64,000 nucleotides of DNA, from NCBI RefSeq assembly GCF_027943255.1, contig NC_072893.1:96851784-96915783 (forward strand), read 5' to 3'. Positions 44,613 through 56,049 of the stretch are shown here, in pieces. Source of the DNA: Anastrepha obliqua. Taxonomy: Eukaryota; Arthropoda; Insecta; Diptera; Tephritidae. The translations under genes were made by a program, and so were the position numbers. Numbering within the stretch: position 1 is the stretch's first letter; each line of letters begins with the position of its first letter. The notes beneath the pieces were generated by a model that was not told where the DNA came from, searched no databases, and saw nothing but the letters and a program-made list of their open reading frames with translations.

Positions 44613-45818
44613 TAGAGCTGGATGCACCATACATAAACAGCAATCTTTATAGATGAATAAATGATGGAAGAAATAATGAAGGAGACTAGAGAAATAAATT
44701 TTAAAACTCTATTTGAACCTTTTCACATTTGTTAGACCTCATGTTTCATCCTCAGGTCATAGCATTAATAATCTGAAGGAGTACTAAACATAATTTCCAT
44801 TGAATTATAAAATCATTGCCAAGCTACCTCAGAAGATTGTAAGCCCTGCTGCCAAGTATGTACATACTACAAATAATAACCACGAAAAGTTCAAAAGTTC
44901 AAAGTAGCTTCTATAACAGCTGGTCCACCTTTATAGACTATACTAAAAAAAAAAACACTCATGTGTTCTAATTTCAGTTGGCCTAAAGCTATTTCAGCTA
45001 TTTTTATTACACTTTTAATGTTTTACTGTGTAATTCAAGCTCTGTATGCACGAATATTTGAGAATTACGAGCGCTTGAAGAGCCTGCTGTCTTATATTCC
45101 TATCCATTTAGTTTTAAGAGCAATGCTTCCTTTACTTTCATCATTTAAGTACTTGTATTACGAAAATTTTAAAACACTGCAACGGCCACTAATAAAGATA
45201 CTAACTAAAAAGATGTCGTTCTTTCCAGCACTTAAAGAAGAGGTTGAAATTTAATACTCTATGCATTGTTATCAAAATTTGCGCAAGATAAAAAAATTCA
45301 CATGTAATCCTTACTTGTCCTTGCAGTTTTAATCTATTGTGGTCTTCTTTAAAACTATTTGCTTTCTTTCGCTGTCTTCCACATTTTTGCTTCCGTTAAA
45401 TTTTCTATCACTCGAATTGTACGAAGATTGATGGTAGCACATTTTAATCTTGTTAAACAAGTGCTGATAGATAATATGCCATGAAATAGGATTACTCGCA
45501 TATATATTTACTCATTTATATTTTTTATTGTACTCGTATTACATATTTACAGTAATGGTGGATTTCTGCTTAAGCATAGCCAATAGTTTTTACTCGTATC
45601 GTACAATAACGGCGACTTGAGAATATAAAGCGCGTATACTCGTACCAATGGATTGGCTGGTTTGCAGTTTCTTGTTTCATGTTTTTGTTTATTCGTTAAT
45701 TGTATTTATTTTATTGGCTGCAACATGTACAAACATACTTATATGTATTTACTCCACTAACTTTGGTTTTCGTTGAATTTTTAGTTAAATAATAAATTAT
45801 ATTATTAACACAGGATTA
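44613..45818. other. Mostly non-coding; one small frame (next entry)
   Basis: AT-rich spacer between two DNA transposons. Apart from the 97-codon frame at 44961-45254 I see nothing. Confidence 0.5.
44961..45254 (+). CDS. Hypothetical 97-residue frame with one membrane-like segment
   Basis: Not recognised. A hydrophobic stretch (AISAIFITLLMFYCVIQAL, residues ~10-30) could span a membrane, followed by a basic, leucine-rich part and a Lys-rich end. The pyrimidine-rich TTCTAATTTCAG ending at 44977 resembles a splice acceptor, so this could be a last exon starting at 44978, not an independent gene. No poly(A) signal close to the stop. It shows no transposon motif, unlike nearly every other frame of this size here, but it may still be chance. 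Confidence 0.22.
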   Translation: MCSNFSWPKAISAIFITLLMFYCVIQALYARIFENYERLKSLLSYIPIHLVLRAMLPLLSSFKYLYYENFKTLQRPLIKILTKKMSFFPALKEEVEI

Positions 45819-47097
45819 ATGCATACAAAAGTAAGATGAATTTATTTGTCAAACTTCGCGGGATTAAAACTTCGCTCTAGTTATTTTTTTCATGAGTTGG
45901 CAGCACTGTTAATAACATCTGGGCCAACTTTCATGTGAATGTCATTATCAGTAATATATTTACGCTTGTGTTTACCAAACGACCAAGAGTGCATTTTTCG
46001 ATTTTTACAATGTCTGATTTGATTGAGCAGAGAAGTGCCATCAAATTTTGTTTGCGGAATGAAATTTCGGCTGCGGAAACGTTTAGCATGTTGCAGAAGG
46101 CATTTGGTGATTCGACCATGTCGCAGAAAAATGTTTATAAGTGGTACAAAGACTTCAAATAGGGTCGAGAACGTGTTGATGACTTGGAGCGCTCCGGACG
46201 ACCATCGACGTCAACAGATGACCAACACGTCAATAAAGTGAAGGAGTTAGTGCTCAAAAATCGTCGGTTGACTGTTAAAGGCCTGATATGATCGGAATAT
46301 CAGAAGGACTGTGAAAACCATTTTGAAAAACCATTTGGGCCTACGAAAAGTCAAATCTCGTTTGGTACCGAAAACTCTCAATTTCTTGGAAAAAAGTCGT
46401 CGCGTTGATGTGTGTGAAACAATGCTTTCAGACTATCAGGACAAGCTCAAATGCATCATTACGGGAGATGAGACTTGGATTTATGCTTACGACTCTGAAA
46501 CAACCGACCAATCAAGCGAATATCGTGCTAAAGGCGAGGCCAGACCGAAAAGTCGTTCAAAAATAAAGGTCATGATGACAGTTTTTTTCGATTTCCGAGG
46601 TGTGGTGCACTATGAATTCCTTCCATATGGCCAAACTGTTAATAAGGAATATTATTTGAGCCTTATGCGTCGTTTACGTGAAGCAATTCGTCTAAAAAGT
46701 CCATAATTATGGGCCAACAACTCTTGTTTTTTGCATCACCGTCTCACACTGCACTCGTTCTTCGTGACCATTTCGCCAAAAATTCCACGCATATCGTTCC
46801 GCAACCACCGTATTCGCCTGATTCGGCTCCGTGTGACTTCTGGCTATTCCCAAAACTCAAGAGACCACTCCGGGGAACGCGTTTCGAGTCGATTGAGGAG
46901 ATAAAAGCTGAATCGAAGAAGGTGCTGATGGCTATTCCGAAAATGGACTATTTGGCATGTTTCGGGGATTGGAAAAATCGTTGACATAAGTGTATTTCAT
47001 CGAGAGGGGATTATTTTGAAGGGGATGAAATTGATTTACAAGAATAAATAAAGATTTTTCATTTTACAACCAAATTCACCTTACTTTTTGCCCACAG
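45819..47097 (+). mobile_element. mariner element, family A copy 2 (full length)
   Basis: 1279 bp flanked by TA (45817-45818, 47098-47099). The left end ATGCATACAAAAGTAAGATG is diverged from the right end (inverted) CTGTGGGCAAAAAGTAAGGT, but similarity extends for ~30 bp. The coding region and 3' end match 6402-7295 closely. Confidence 0.87.
46010..47047 (+). pseudogene. mariner transposase (family A), D2 region deleted
   Basis: Start at ATG 46010 (MSDLIEQRSAIKFCLRNEI). Helix-turn-helix with VYKWYKDFK and a TAG at 46160; then ERVDDLERSGRPSTSTDD, a shift near 46285 (LTVKG-DMIGIS) and another near 46307. D1 is intact in CIITGDETWIYAY near 46458. After RLREAIRLKSP come a TAA, then NNSCFLHH joined directly to PSHTALVLRDHF: the bases for the D2 motif (HDNAPSH in copy 1) are deleted near 46735. 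D3 remains in SAPCDFWLFPKL. A TGA replaces Trp at 46982-46984. It ends at EIDLQE, TAA 47045-47047. Confidence 0.9.
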
Positions 47098-47099
47098 TA

Positions 47100-48413
47100 G
47101 TACATATGTGCTTTCGGAAGCTCAAAGATATACTATATACCTTAGACATTAACTGAAAGCCTTTGAAAGCCGCTGTCAGGCTTCGCAACTCTGTCAAGCT
47201 GAAGTATTTCAAAAAATAATTGCAAGAGCAGCCCTATTGTGTAAGTCACGTACTTTTCGAAAGCATCTTTTTATTTCCAGTCGCTTTTGGCGGATAAATT
47301 TTCAGAAAACGATATTGGATGTGCGGAATTTATTAACACAAAAATTGTGAAAAATAAACCGGCTGCATTAAGAGTGATGGCGATTAAAATAAAAAAAAGA
47401 GAATATTAGTCGGTCTTGCAGTTTTTGATAAACAATTTTTGGTGCGAGGTTTTGATAATCCATAACACGCTTTATAAATGAAAGATTTGGAGTTTCAAGT
47501 AAAAATTGTCCATGAAATTTTTCAGAATCATTTTGATAATTAATATAAGCAGATGTTACCATACATCTAAAAGCAAAACATATACATATCTAAAAGCAGA
47601 ACATATATCTGGGTGTAGACAACAACAACAGCACAACTGACCAGATATAAATCGTTGAAAATAAGAAATACGAGTACATAATTTATTGACAAATATCAAT
47701 CGAAAGATCAAGATTTACCTTGTTAGGTTAGGGTAGATAGATTACTATTATAAATAATCCACTCTGTGGCCCTTGTGGTGCACAGGAAAGGTTTTCCCAG
47801 TGTTATTCTAACATATTGTTAAATCATTCCGATCTTTGGATTTTGAACTGTGACAATTCTGGAAGAAATGGTTCACCAGAAATCAAAAGAGCATTGACTA
47901 CTATAGCCAACTCAGTGAGAAAGGAAATTGTGTCCAAACCTATATTAGCATATTAAATGTACAAATCCTATACAAATTGCTTTTAAGATAGACCACATGA
48001 GAAAAATATAAGACCAACTAAATTCCTTATATTTTTGTTATCAATTTAGGGCTAAGAATTTACGACACTTAAATTAATTATTAATTAATTAGGAAAGTAA
48101 AATCTACAGAACGAAAAAAGTATTGGACAAATATTTAATATTTATAAATTTAAAATAAACAAATAGAACTCTTGGGGTTAGTTTATAATTTAGAACTTGG
48201 TAATTTGTGATGGCTTCTCTCTTTCACTACAACTTGTTTGATTTTTGAAGACCGATTGAGAAAGTATTGTCCATTAATTTTCGATTGGGTTAAGGTCAAA
48301 TTCTAAAATTGGTATAATGTGTTTCTACTGCCACAAATTCTTTTGTTGCTTTGGAGGAAGCATGAACGGCTGCGATGTCATACTGGAAAATCCACTATAT
48401 ACATATACCTATA
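47100..48413. other. Non-coding, nothing recognised
   Basis: AT-rich. A TTAGGTTAGGGTAGATAG stretch near 47722 resembles an inverted LINE tail, but I could not read any coding sequence behind it. Confidence 0.45.
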
Positions 48414-48920
48414 TCAGGTCAGTCCATAAGTTCGTGCGTATTTTACCCATCATTTCACTTTTGTACGATTTTTGCATATAAAAAATTATTTGCGGAATAT
48501 AACGGAACTATTTATATTTTCTTTGATATATTGTGCATTCAACACGTGATTTTAATCGCGGATAGAAGCACGTCTTGTTAAAAATTAAATAGAATCTTCG
48601 AACGCGCATAAGAGGCTTATTTTGTATTTTTTTTATAAAAGTGGTAAAAATGCAACAACTGCTGCTGCAGAAATTAACACTGTTCACGGAGAGGATACCG
48701 TGAGTGTAATGATTGAGCAAAAGTGGTTTTCAAAATTCCGAACTGGTAACTGCGACGTGGAGGATGCCCCGCGCGCTACTCGTCCTGAAGTCTTTAACTC
48801 CGACGTCTTGCTCGAACTCGTGGAAGCTGGTCACAAATGTAAGAACGTCATTTGACTATCGAAAAAGTATAACATTATCATCCATAGGTCGAACGATTTG
48901 GGAACTTTGATATACTCACA
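48414..48920 (+). mobile_element. mariner 5' fragment
   Basis: The left end TCAGGTCAGTCCATAAGTTC follows a TA at 48412-48413 and looks like a mariner terminus. About 200 bp of leader precede FERAHKRLILYFFYKSGKNA and INTVHGEDTVSVMIEQKWFS, KFRTGNCDVEDAPRATRPEV (helix-turn-helix, 48594-48800), then VLLELVEAGHKCKNVI and a stop; traces continue to ~48900. No catalytic domain and no right end: truncated. Confidence 0.75.
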
Positions 48921-50222
48921 CGATGCCATCGTTCAAGAAAAGGAACTTCTCACCCCTCCTCAAACAAATTTCGTTTCTGCATTTCGCGTAACGCGTACAC
49001 ACACGTAGATATACTATAAGCTTTGTTTTATCTGAATAGTTGAACTACTAACATAATAATAAAAAGAGTGAGAATTTTAGAAATTTTTTATTAGTGCTCA
49101 TAATATATGACGGCACGTCATATTCTAAAACCTTTGCGTAGACGGTTCGTGAACCAACAATATTGTTGTGCCTTAGAGGCACAGCTGCCCAATAAATCGA
49201 AATTCATATCTTCGTGCAGTAAAATAGAATTCTTCAAATCGGAAAACTAAATAGGGGATGCTCGAACGGTATGGTGTAAATAGTAAGTAAATGTACCATA
49301 TACCAGGTTGAGGGTTAAAATGAGTCATGAAAACATCATTAGAAACAGTGTATTTTTACTTTTAATCGTATATTTTCTTAAATTTCCTTTACCCAAATTG
49401 ACAGATGTAACACTTTAACAAATATTTAATTGCTCGTATGTTATTTATTTATTCTCTGCTTATGACAAAATATCCAACTTCGCAAAATGCTGAAAAACAA
49501 ATTAATCTTCAGCTTTTCGCCCGTAGCTCTCTCTCTCCCTCTCTGCTGCCACTTTTACTGTTTAATTGTTTTCCCCACGTACAATAGGAATTATTTAAGG
49601 TTTTCTCCATACATTTTCATATTTATGAATGAATAATTGAGAAATAAAGTGAACAACAATGACTTACAAGCAGCTTACAGCCACTTACAGGCAGACAGGC
49701 ACACTTAGATGCAAAATTATTGAAAAAGCGTTTAACAGAGTCTTTCGGTTTACTTTGTTTTCGCCAGCACACAACAAATATTTTTCACTCTTTCAAGTAA
49801 ATAAATATATTAGTGCACTAAGAGGCTTACAATGGCATAAGTAACATATTTTTATTTGCATACTGAGACAATCAACACATTCTTAAAAGTGCAAATTAAC
49901 TACATATACAATAAATAATATTCTTGTGTACTGTTGTGGATTATTTTTGCAGATGTAGCTATAGCAACTTTAAAATCGTCCTCTAAAATATGAGAAAGAT
50001 AATTTTCAACCGTTTATTTAATAGTTCTTAAACCAAGAAGCTCATTTGCTAAGCTCATGGATTTGCAATTTGAGGTCGTTGGAGAATGTTTATGGTGCTA
50101 CAACAATAACGGCTTACATTTTGTTGGGCTTGCCGGTATAGAAATGCAATGAGTGGCCTGAAGACAGATGTACACCTGAACTGAAACCTTTTCTTCATGT
50201 CGCAAACCCTCATAATATAGGT
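48921..50222. other. Non-coding, nothing recognised
   Basis: AT-rich, with a TCTCTCTCCC run near 49530. The minus-strand frame 50055-50255 shows no motif. Confidence 0.5.
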
Positions 50223-52078
50223 AGTTCTGTGAAACCCATCCAAGCAGTTACACATGAAATATTAGAAATATTAGGAGAAAAAAGAAAAGTAAGAAAAAAG
50301 TGGCAATCAACAAGGTGCCCTCCAAGAAAACTGAACTAAACACATTAACAAAATTGGCAATCAACAAGGATGCCCTCCAAGAAAACTGAACTAAACAGAT
50401 TAACAAAATTGCTCAGAGAAAAAATACAGGAGCATCAAAACAATATCATAAAAAACACTCTGAAAAACTTATCAGCAGAAAAAACAGGTGATTTCTCGCT
50501 TTGGAAAGCGATGACGTGTGGCAAACGACCAATTCAACATACTCCGCCAATAAAACAGCAAAATGATATTCACATTTGGGCTAAAAGCGATGCAGAAAAA
50601 GCTGACGTATTTGCCAACCACCTGCAGAAAATCTTTCAACCGCAGCGAAAAACAATAAATTTCACTCCGCCATCAACTGTACAAGAGTTCGTTAAAATAA
50701 AGCATTTCAGTATAGATGAAGTTGCTACCGAAATTTCCTATTTAAAATTAAGAAAGCGTCCAGGGTTCGACGTAATAACCGCCGAAGTTTTGAGAAATAT
50801 ATCAACTAAAGCGCTAATTAAATTGACTTTTATAATGAATGCATGCCTAGATTGGAAATATATACCATTCCAATGGAAAGTATCCGAAATAGTAATGATA
50901 CCTAAACCAGGCAAAAATCCGAATGAATTGTCATCTTACCGGCCAATCGCTCTGCTTCCAGTAATGGGTAAACTATTCGAAAAGCTGTTCTCCAAACGCT
51001 TAAAATCTATAATTGCATGTAGAAACATCATACCCTCACATCAGTTTGGCTTCCGGGAAAAACACTCTACCGTCGAACAAATACACAGGATAACACATAC
51101 AATAGAAGACGCGCTAGAGAGTAATAAAGTCTGCTCAGCAATATTCCTTGACGTTGCCCAGGCATTTGATAAAGTATGGCACCAAGGACTACTTTGTAAA
51201 TTAAAAGGCTTTCTCCCGTTGCGGTTTACTGACATTTTGGAATCGTATATAACAAATAGGTACTTTGGAGTAAAGCAAAAGCAGGCGTATTCGGAAATAA
51301 AACAAATATTGGCCGGAGTACCACAAGGCAGCATACTTGGCCGAGTACTGTACCTACTCTATACCGCAGACCTGCCAGTACCGAAAATGTGCAAAGTAGC
51401 TACATTCGCTGACGATACATGCATCTTAGCTGTTGGATCAACTGAAAACGAATCCATCCAGAAACCGCAGAAGTCCATTGACGAAGTAAATTGGAACATA
51501 AAGCTAAATGAAACCAAATCAGTTCACTTGGATTTTACTAATAAAAAAATTATCTACAAATCAGTTCATATTTTGTCAGCAATAGTGCCAAATGCTAATA
51601 GTGCAAAGTATCTAGGCATGACTTTAGATGTAAAGCTCAAATGGAAAGAGCATGTGAAAATCAAAGCTGCTGAGCTGAATCTAAAGACGCAAAAACTCCA
51701 ATGACTAATTGGCAGAAACTCTGAGCTATGAACTCAAAATAAACTCCTCATTTACAACCAAGTGCTAAAGCCGGTTGGACCTATGGTCTTCAATTACGGG
51801 GATGTACTGCAAAGACCAACATCGACATTATACAGCACCTCCAAAATAGAGTAAGCAGGGGAATCGTTAAAGCTCCTTGGTACGTGTGTAATGAAGATCT
51901 GCACAAGGATTTAAATTTAAAAACCGTCTCAGACACAGCCAATCTCTGTGCAGTTAAGCATGCAGAAAATTAAAAAAAACACATTAACGCAGAAGCTTCC
52001 GTACTAAGCGATGAAGCAACTGTAAAAAGAAGATTAAAAAGAAAGAAACCTCAAGACTTAGTTGTCAATATTGTTTAA
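50223..52078 (+). pseudogene. Jockey ORF2: intact RT core, decayed C-terminus
   Basis: The open part (50370-51704, 444 codons) is a Jockey reverse transcriptase: DVITAEVLRNISTKALIKL, WKVSEIVMIPKPGKNPNE and SSYRPIALLPVMGKLFEKL (fingers), HQFGFREKHSTVEQIHRI, then catalytic FLDVAQAFDKVWH, AGVPQGSILG and FADDTCIL with both Asp present. Thumb: SAKYLGMTLDVKLKWKEHV. After the stop at 51704, decayed frames continue: NKLLIYNQVLKP, KLLGTCV-like sequence, and RRLKRKKPQDLVVNIV with the natural stop at 52076-52078. There is no RNase H domain, as usual for Jockey itself. N-terminal endonuclease absent. Confidence 0.9.
50302..50410 (+). repeat. 54-bp tandem duplication in the LINE
   Basis: Unit 1 (50302-50355, starting GGCAATCAACAAGGTGCCC) and unit 2 (50356-50410) differ by one inserted base and one substitution. 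The duplication shifts the reading frame, so the long open frame restarts at the ATG inside unit 2 (50370). Confidence 0.85.
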
Positions 52079-52186
52079 GCTACACTTCAAATTGTGAAAT
52101 GAAAATTACTTATTAGTTTTATACTAGGTGTAATCTTTATGGAATGTAAATAAAAATTTATAACATTTCAAAAAAAAAAAAAAAAA

Positions 52187-52964
52187 TGTTACACTCTGCT
52201 GCTATTCTAAGCTCAGATCAGCACTTTAAGAACTCTACATCAAACTTTAGCGGAGATTATGCAATAATGGCTATTTCAAAGATAGCCACAATTTGCACAG
52301 CGAATTACAAAAAGTAGAAATATTATAAGCGAAATGGTACCTTCATATATCGGGCTAATTCGACACCAGTGCGATTTACTTCTGGGTAAACACATACAAG
52401 TACATACACATTTTTTACACTATTTATAGTTCGTCGCCACAAAATTGGCTCCAGATATCTGTTGGAACAGCACAACACTGTCTGATAAGTGGGGATATCA
52501 ATACCGGTATTTTTTATTATTTCACAACAATACCGGGGATTCATAGGAATTTATAATTTCTTACAAAAAAGTCTCTTTTACAGCAAAAAACAACACTGAG
52601 AACCAATTTGCAAGTAGTAAACATTTCTGTGGTAGAAATCAGCTGGGGTTTTTACGCTCAATGTTCACTTCTTCAAATGACTGAAATATTAATATTCGTA
52701 TTGTGTCAAATAAGATTGAAATAATATCACTCGATGGCCATCAAATTTTGGTATGCATACATATAAATAATAAAATGTAGTTGGCTCAAAATCACCAAGG
52801 TGCAGAATTGGCTTTGATAGCAATTTAATATCTTAAATCTTGACTTATTTGAGAAAAAAAAAAATTAATAAATTACTTCAACTAACCTGTTTTGTGTGTA
52901 CATGAAACAATGTAACTAATTAATAAAGCAAATTTTAAATAAAATCAATATACATGCATGGATA
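52187..52964. other. Non-coding spacer
   Basis: No gene or repeat recognised. Confidence 0.5.
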
Positions 52965-53360
52965 ATCATTTCGGGAACGCATCCTAATATACAATCTTCA
53001 GCAACAAGTCCAAAATTTAATATAAAAATTTGAGGTAAGTTACCCATTTCATTACCTAATACATCGTATTTTTTATACAAAATTTAGTTTTAGAAAGGAT
53101 ACTAAAAGATTATTTATTTTTAACTATAAAAATATCCAATATAGTTTGTCCGATACCGCACAAGTCATTTCAGTAAACGTATCGATAATATAATAGTTCA
53201 AAAATAATTTTAAGTGAATGCAGCCATTCGGTGTCTAACGTCAGTCGAGGAAGAAAACAATAACAAAGCGGGCTGTCAGAGTATTTATCGTCAAATAAAA
53301 TAAATCTAAATGGTAAGTACCTTTCAATTCATTATTCGTAGAGCGTACATCAATAGTCCG

Positions 53361-53597
53361 TCATTTCGTGAACGTAATTATTACATTTAATTATTGATGA
53401 AATTCTTTTTTACGACACGAAATAACAAAGTAAACTCACACATTTTCCTATTGGCAAGCCCAGATCGCATTTAAGATGGCCGCCGTTTAATCAAAGCGCG
53501 CGCTTATTTGAAATCGTCATTTCGTGAACGGTCATTTCGGGAACGTTCCCGGACATGATGACACGCTCCCGAAATGACTGTTGCGTTCACGGAATGA
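53361..53597. promoter_or_regulatory. Left cluster of the 14-bp motif
   Basis: Five copies within 240 bp: 53361-53374 and 53517-53530 (TCATTTCGTGAACG), 53532-53545 (TCATTTCGGGAACG, running into the palindrome GGGAACGTTCCC), then inverted copies 53564-53577 and 53584-53597. They sit upstream of the coding remnant. Likely transposase- or factor-binding sites; this is inferred from the repetition alone. Confidence 0.5.
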
Positions 53598-53680
53598 TGA
53601 TTAATATTTCTAAGGGCGAATCATTTAGAATTTTTTAATAAATTTATTTTAAAATTTTGTCTCTTTATAATTACAGCATA

Positions 53681-54654
53681 ATGGAAACTCCTGATAAAGA
53701 AAAAAATAAAAAAAAAATCTCAAAAAAAGCTTAAAAAGGATATTGCAGCTTATTTGCGCCAAAGATAAAAGGCGAATGCTAGAAGAAGAAAGTTTTTGGA
53801 TAAGATGACTGAAGAGCAGAAAGAAATTACACGGGCTAAGGACAGAGAATATTATAGAAAAAAAGGCGAGGCTGGTCATGGTAAAGGCCCAATGGATGGT
53901 GTAGGAGGATACCTAAAAAGAACAGCTGACAGACATGTCTTGATGGGTAATGATGTTAGAACAGCCTCAGAATTCACCGATTTGTTCAAAAATGCTTCTA
54001 TCGAAGTAAAAGTAATCCCAGAAGGCAACGTGATTTAGGAGAAAAACTGCGTTCCGAAGTCTCTGGATGCTATTCCAGGTATAATGGACATCACAAAAGT
54101 GTACTGGCAAAAAAGACTAGACGTTTTAATACAATTATATCGATACGAACATTTTCATAAAGAGCTAAAACTATCGAGGCTTTCTAGCCTTTGTAATACG
54201 AGTGCAGTTGAATCTGAGGAAGTTTTAATGCCTGCAATTGAATCTCCTGTTGACGAAGAGCCCATGATCACAGATAACGATTTGAGATTTAAAAATAGAG
54301 TAAGCATCTATGAATCTGAATACTGGTCATCTTCCTCGGACAATGAAGATTTAGAGACAATATCTCGGCAGATTAAAGTTAAACAGATTGATGTTGAAGC
54401 AAATACGTCTTATTGCAAAGAATTTAAATCTCGTATCTCCTGGGACATTATTGCTTGTTAAAGTTCCTACTGAGAAGCCAAATATTTGCTTCAGATATGT
54501 TGCTACCTGCCAGACATGTGTCGATGACGATGATGAAGAAATCTTAGTACCCTTTTTGATACCTGTGCGTAACAATATTAGAAAATTTAAGCTGGAATCT
54601 AAGGATATATCATATATTGATTTTGAGCAAATAAAATTCCAACACCGACGCTAG
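53681..54654 (+). pseudogene. Fused N- and C-terminal remnants of a transposase-like protein
   Basis: From ATG 53681 (METPDKEKNKKKISKKA) and, after a stop, in another frame, comes a highly basic region (53770-53870: RRRKFLDKMTEEQKEITRAK, DREYYRKK). It is joined straight to GEAGHGKGPMDGVGGYLKRT, then SEFTDLFKNASIEVKVIPEG (53796-54038). The third frame (54084-54461) gives PGIMDITKVYWQKRL-like sequence and an acidic stretch; the fourth (54388-54654) ends NICFRYVATCQTCVDDDDEE and VPFLIPVRNNIRKFKLES. From memory, HGKGxxDGxGGxxKR-type motifs occur near the C-terminus of a large set of uncharacterised DDE-type proteins, with basic REYYRKK-like N-termini. If so, the catalytic core has been deleted. 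A splice acceptor-like TTATAATTACAG ends at 53676. Confidence 0.5.
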
Positions 54655-55205
54655 AAAAAGAAAAAAGTCAAGAATATTATTATTTTGATAATGATATTGA
54701 TGTTTTTGAAAAATAATACGTTTTGTAAAAAAATAAATAAATAAATAACTTTGTTCTTTAAACGGTTGTTTATAATTTAAATATTTCCTTATTTCTACCT
54801 AATTATATCAATATCATCATTTCGAGAACATTTTTGTCATTCCGGGAACGGTTGATCATTTTCGGGAACATTACAATATTTCAATAAAATACGCATAAAT
54901 GGCGGTATTAAATAGTATATATATATTTATTAGATTACAGAACTTTTGTTCTGTACATATTACGTTAATTTGATTATAAGAGTTTTAAATATTTTGAAAT
55001 TTCTTAAATTTTATGCGGAATAATAGCAACTTCTTTAATTTTTTGACGTATTTTGCTTGTAGAAAATTTTGAATGTATTGATTTCATTATTGCTTATCCA
55101 ATATAGATACATAATATACCCATGTTTTTAAACAAAGCTCAAATTCTGCGCTTTGTTTGGTTTTTGCGGATTTTATGAAACTTAGGAAAACGTTCCCGAA
55201 ATGAT

Positions 55206-56049
55206 GGTTTTCTACAAGATATTCACTACTAAGCAATATTACTAAAAAAATAAAGAATTCTGTGCGCTGCCCTGTAAAGGTTTAAAAATATACAAATTAA
55301 GCAACAGTATAAACTAATAGTCATCATTATAGCTTGCAATTTTTTTTGTCATAAAACCGATTTTGAAATTCGCAACCTTGGTGATTTTGAGCCAGTTATG
55401 GCTTCAAGTTCAATCTATATTATTCAGGCCTGATGCCACACACAATAGAGTGAAGACTACTCTACTGTTTTTAAGTATTTTTGCACAGATTTTTTTTCGA
55501 CATAAATTTATCAGATAAGTGCCCGCTATTGTTATTTGTTTTGTTGCTAATAATTTTCTGTTTAATTTAATAATATTATTGTAAATGATATTATAAACCC
55601 GTTCTTTTAGTACTCGTATTTATTGTATCGTAGGAGAACTTTTCAAATTTTTATGCAATTTTATTCGATTTAAGTTGCTACAAAATAATAAGTATTTAAA
55701 TCCCAGGCAACGGCAACCCAAAAATCCCAAGATTGCAAAAATAGAAAAATGTACATCCCTACGGGTAAGTAAATATGCAGTTGTATGTGGCATGTTGCAC
55801 CGCAAACCACCCGAGATATTGATCACCATTGCAATACGTATTTTTGAGCCATCAGTAGCAAGCGTTTTGATGCTGTTGACTTTATGCAACTGCACCTGAT
55901 GCCAAGGGGCAAAAGTTAATTTAGTACTTGTTAGGTTCAACGCTCAACTATCGGCTCTGAACTTTCTGTTCTTCACCTTGATGCACAGCGTAACAAAATA
56001 AAATTGATTTCATTGTAGTTGTGACTTATTTGTAGGCAAAATGAATGAG
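55206..56049. other. Non-coding, nothing recognised
   Basis: The minus-strand frame 55620-55940 (106 codons) has no motif I know. Confidence 0.45.

Larger units (their letters stand above)
50223..52186 (+). mobile_element. Jockey-clade LINE, 5'-truncated, poly(A) tail
   Basis: Begins inside ORF2, upstream of the RT (IQAVTHEILEILGEKRKVRK from ~50229), and ends with 17 A at 52170-52186. The whole 3' part is present. True Jockey elements end in poly(A), unlike the TAA- or TACC-tailed LINEs elsewhere in this window. Confidence 0.87.
52965..55205 (+). mobile_element. Unusual DNA element with ten copies of a 14-bp motif
   Basis: About 2.24 kb whose two outer edges are the same motif in inverted orientation: ATCATTTCGGGAACG at 52965-52979 and its inverse at 55191-55205. 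Eight further copies or near copies lie inside, at 53361, 53517, 53532, 53564 (inverted), 53584 (inverted), 54817, 54837 and 54856. Clustered subterminal repeats of this kind are where some DNA transposases bind. The interior encodes the remains of a transposase-like protein (next entry). I cannot assign a superfamily, and the outer limits beyond the motif and any target duplication are unclear. Confidence 0.6.

Noticed and set aside
52171..52186. Poly(A) run considered as a host gene polyadenylation artefact
   Set aside because: It directly follows the natural end of a Jockey ORF2 and its 3' leader, so it is the LINE tail.
55620..55940. 106-codon minus-strand frame containing ATDGSKIRIAM
   Set aside because: The TDGSK resemblance to RNase H is not followed by the Glu, Asp or His motifs, so I do not call it a LINE.
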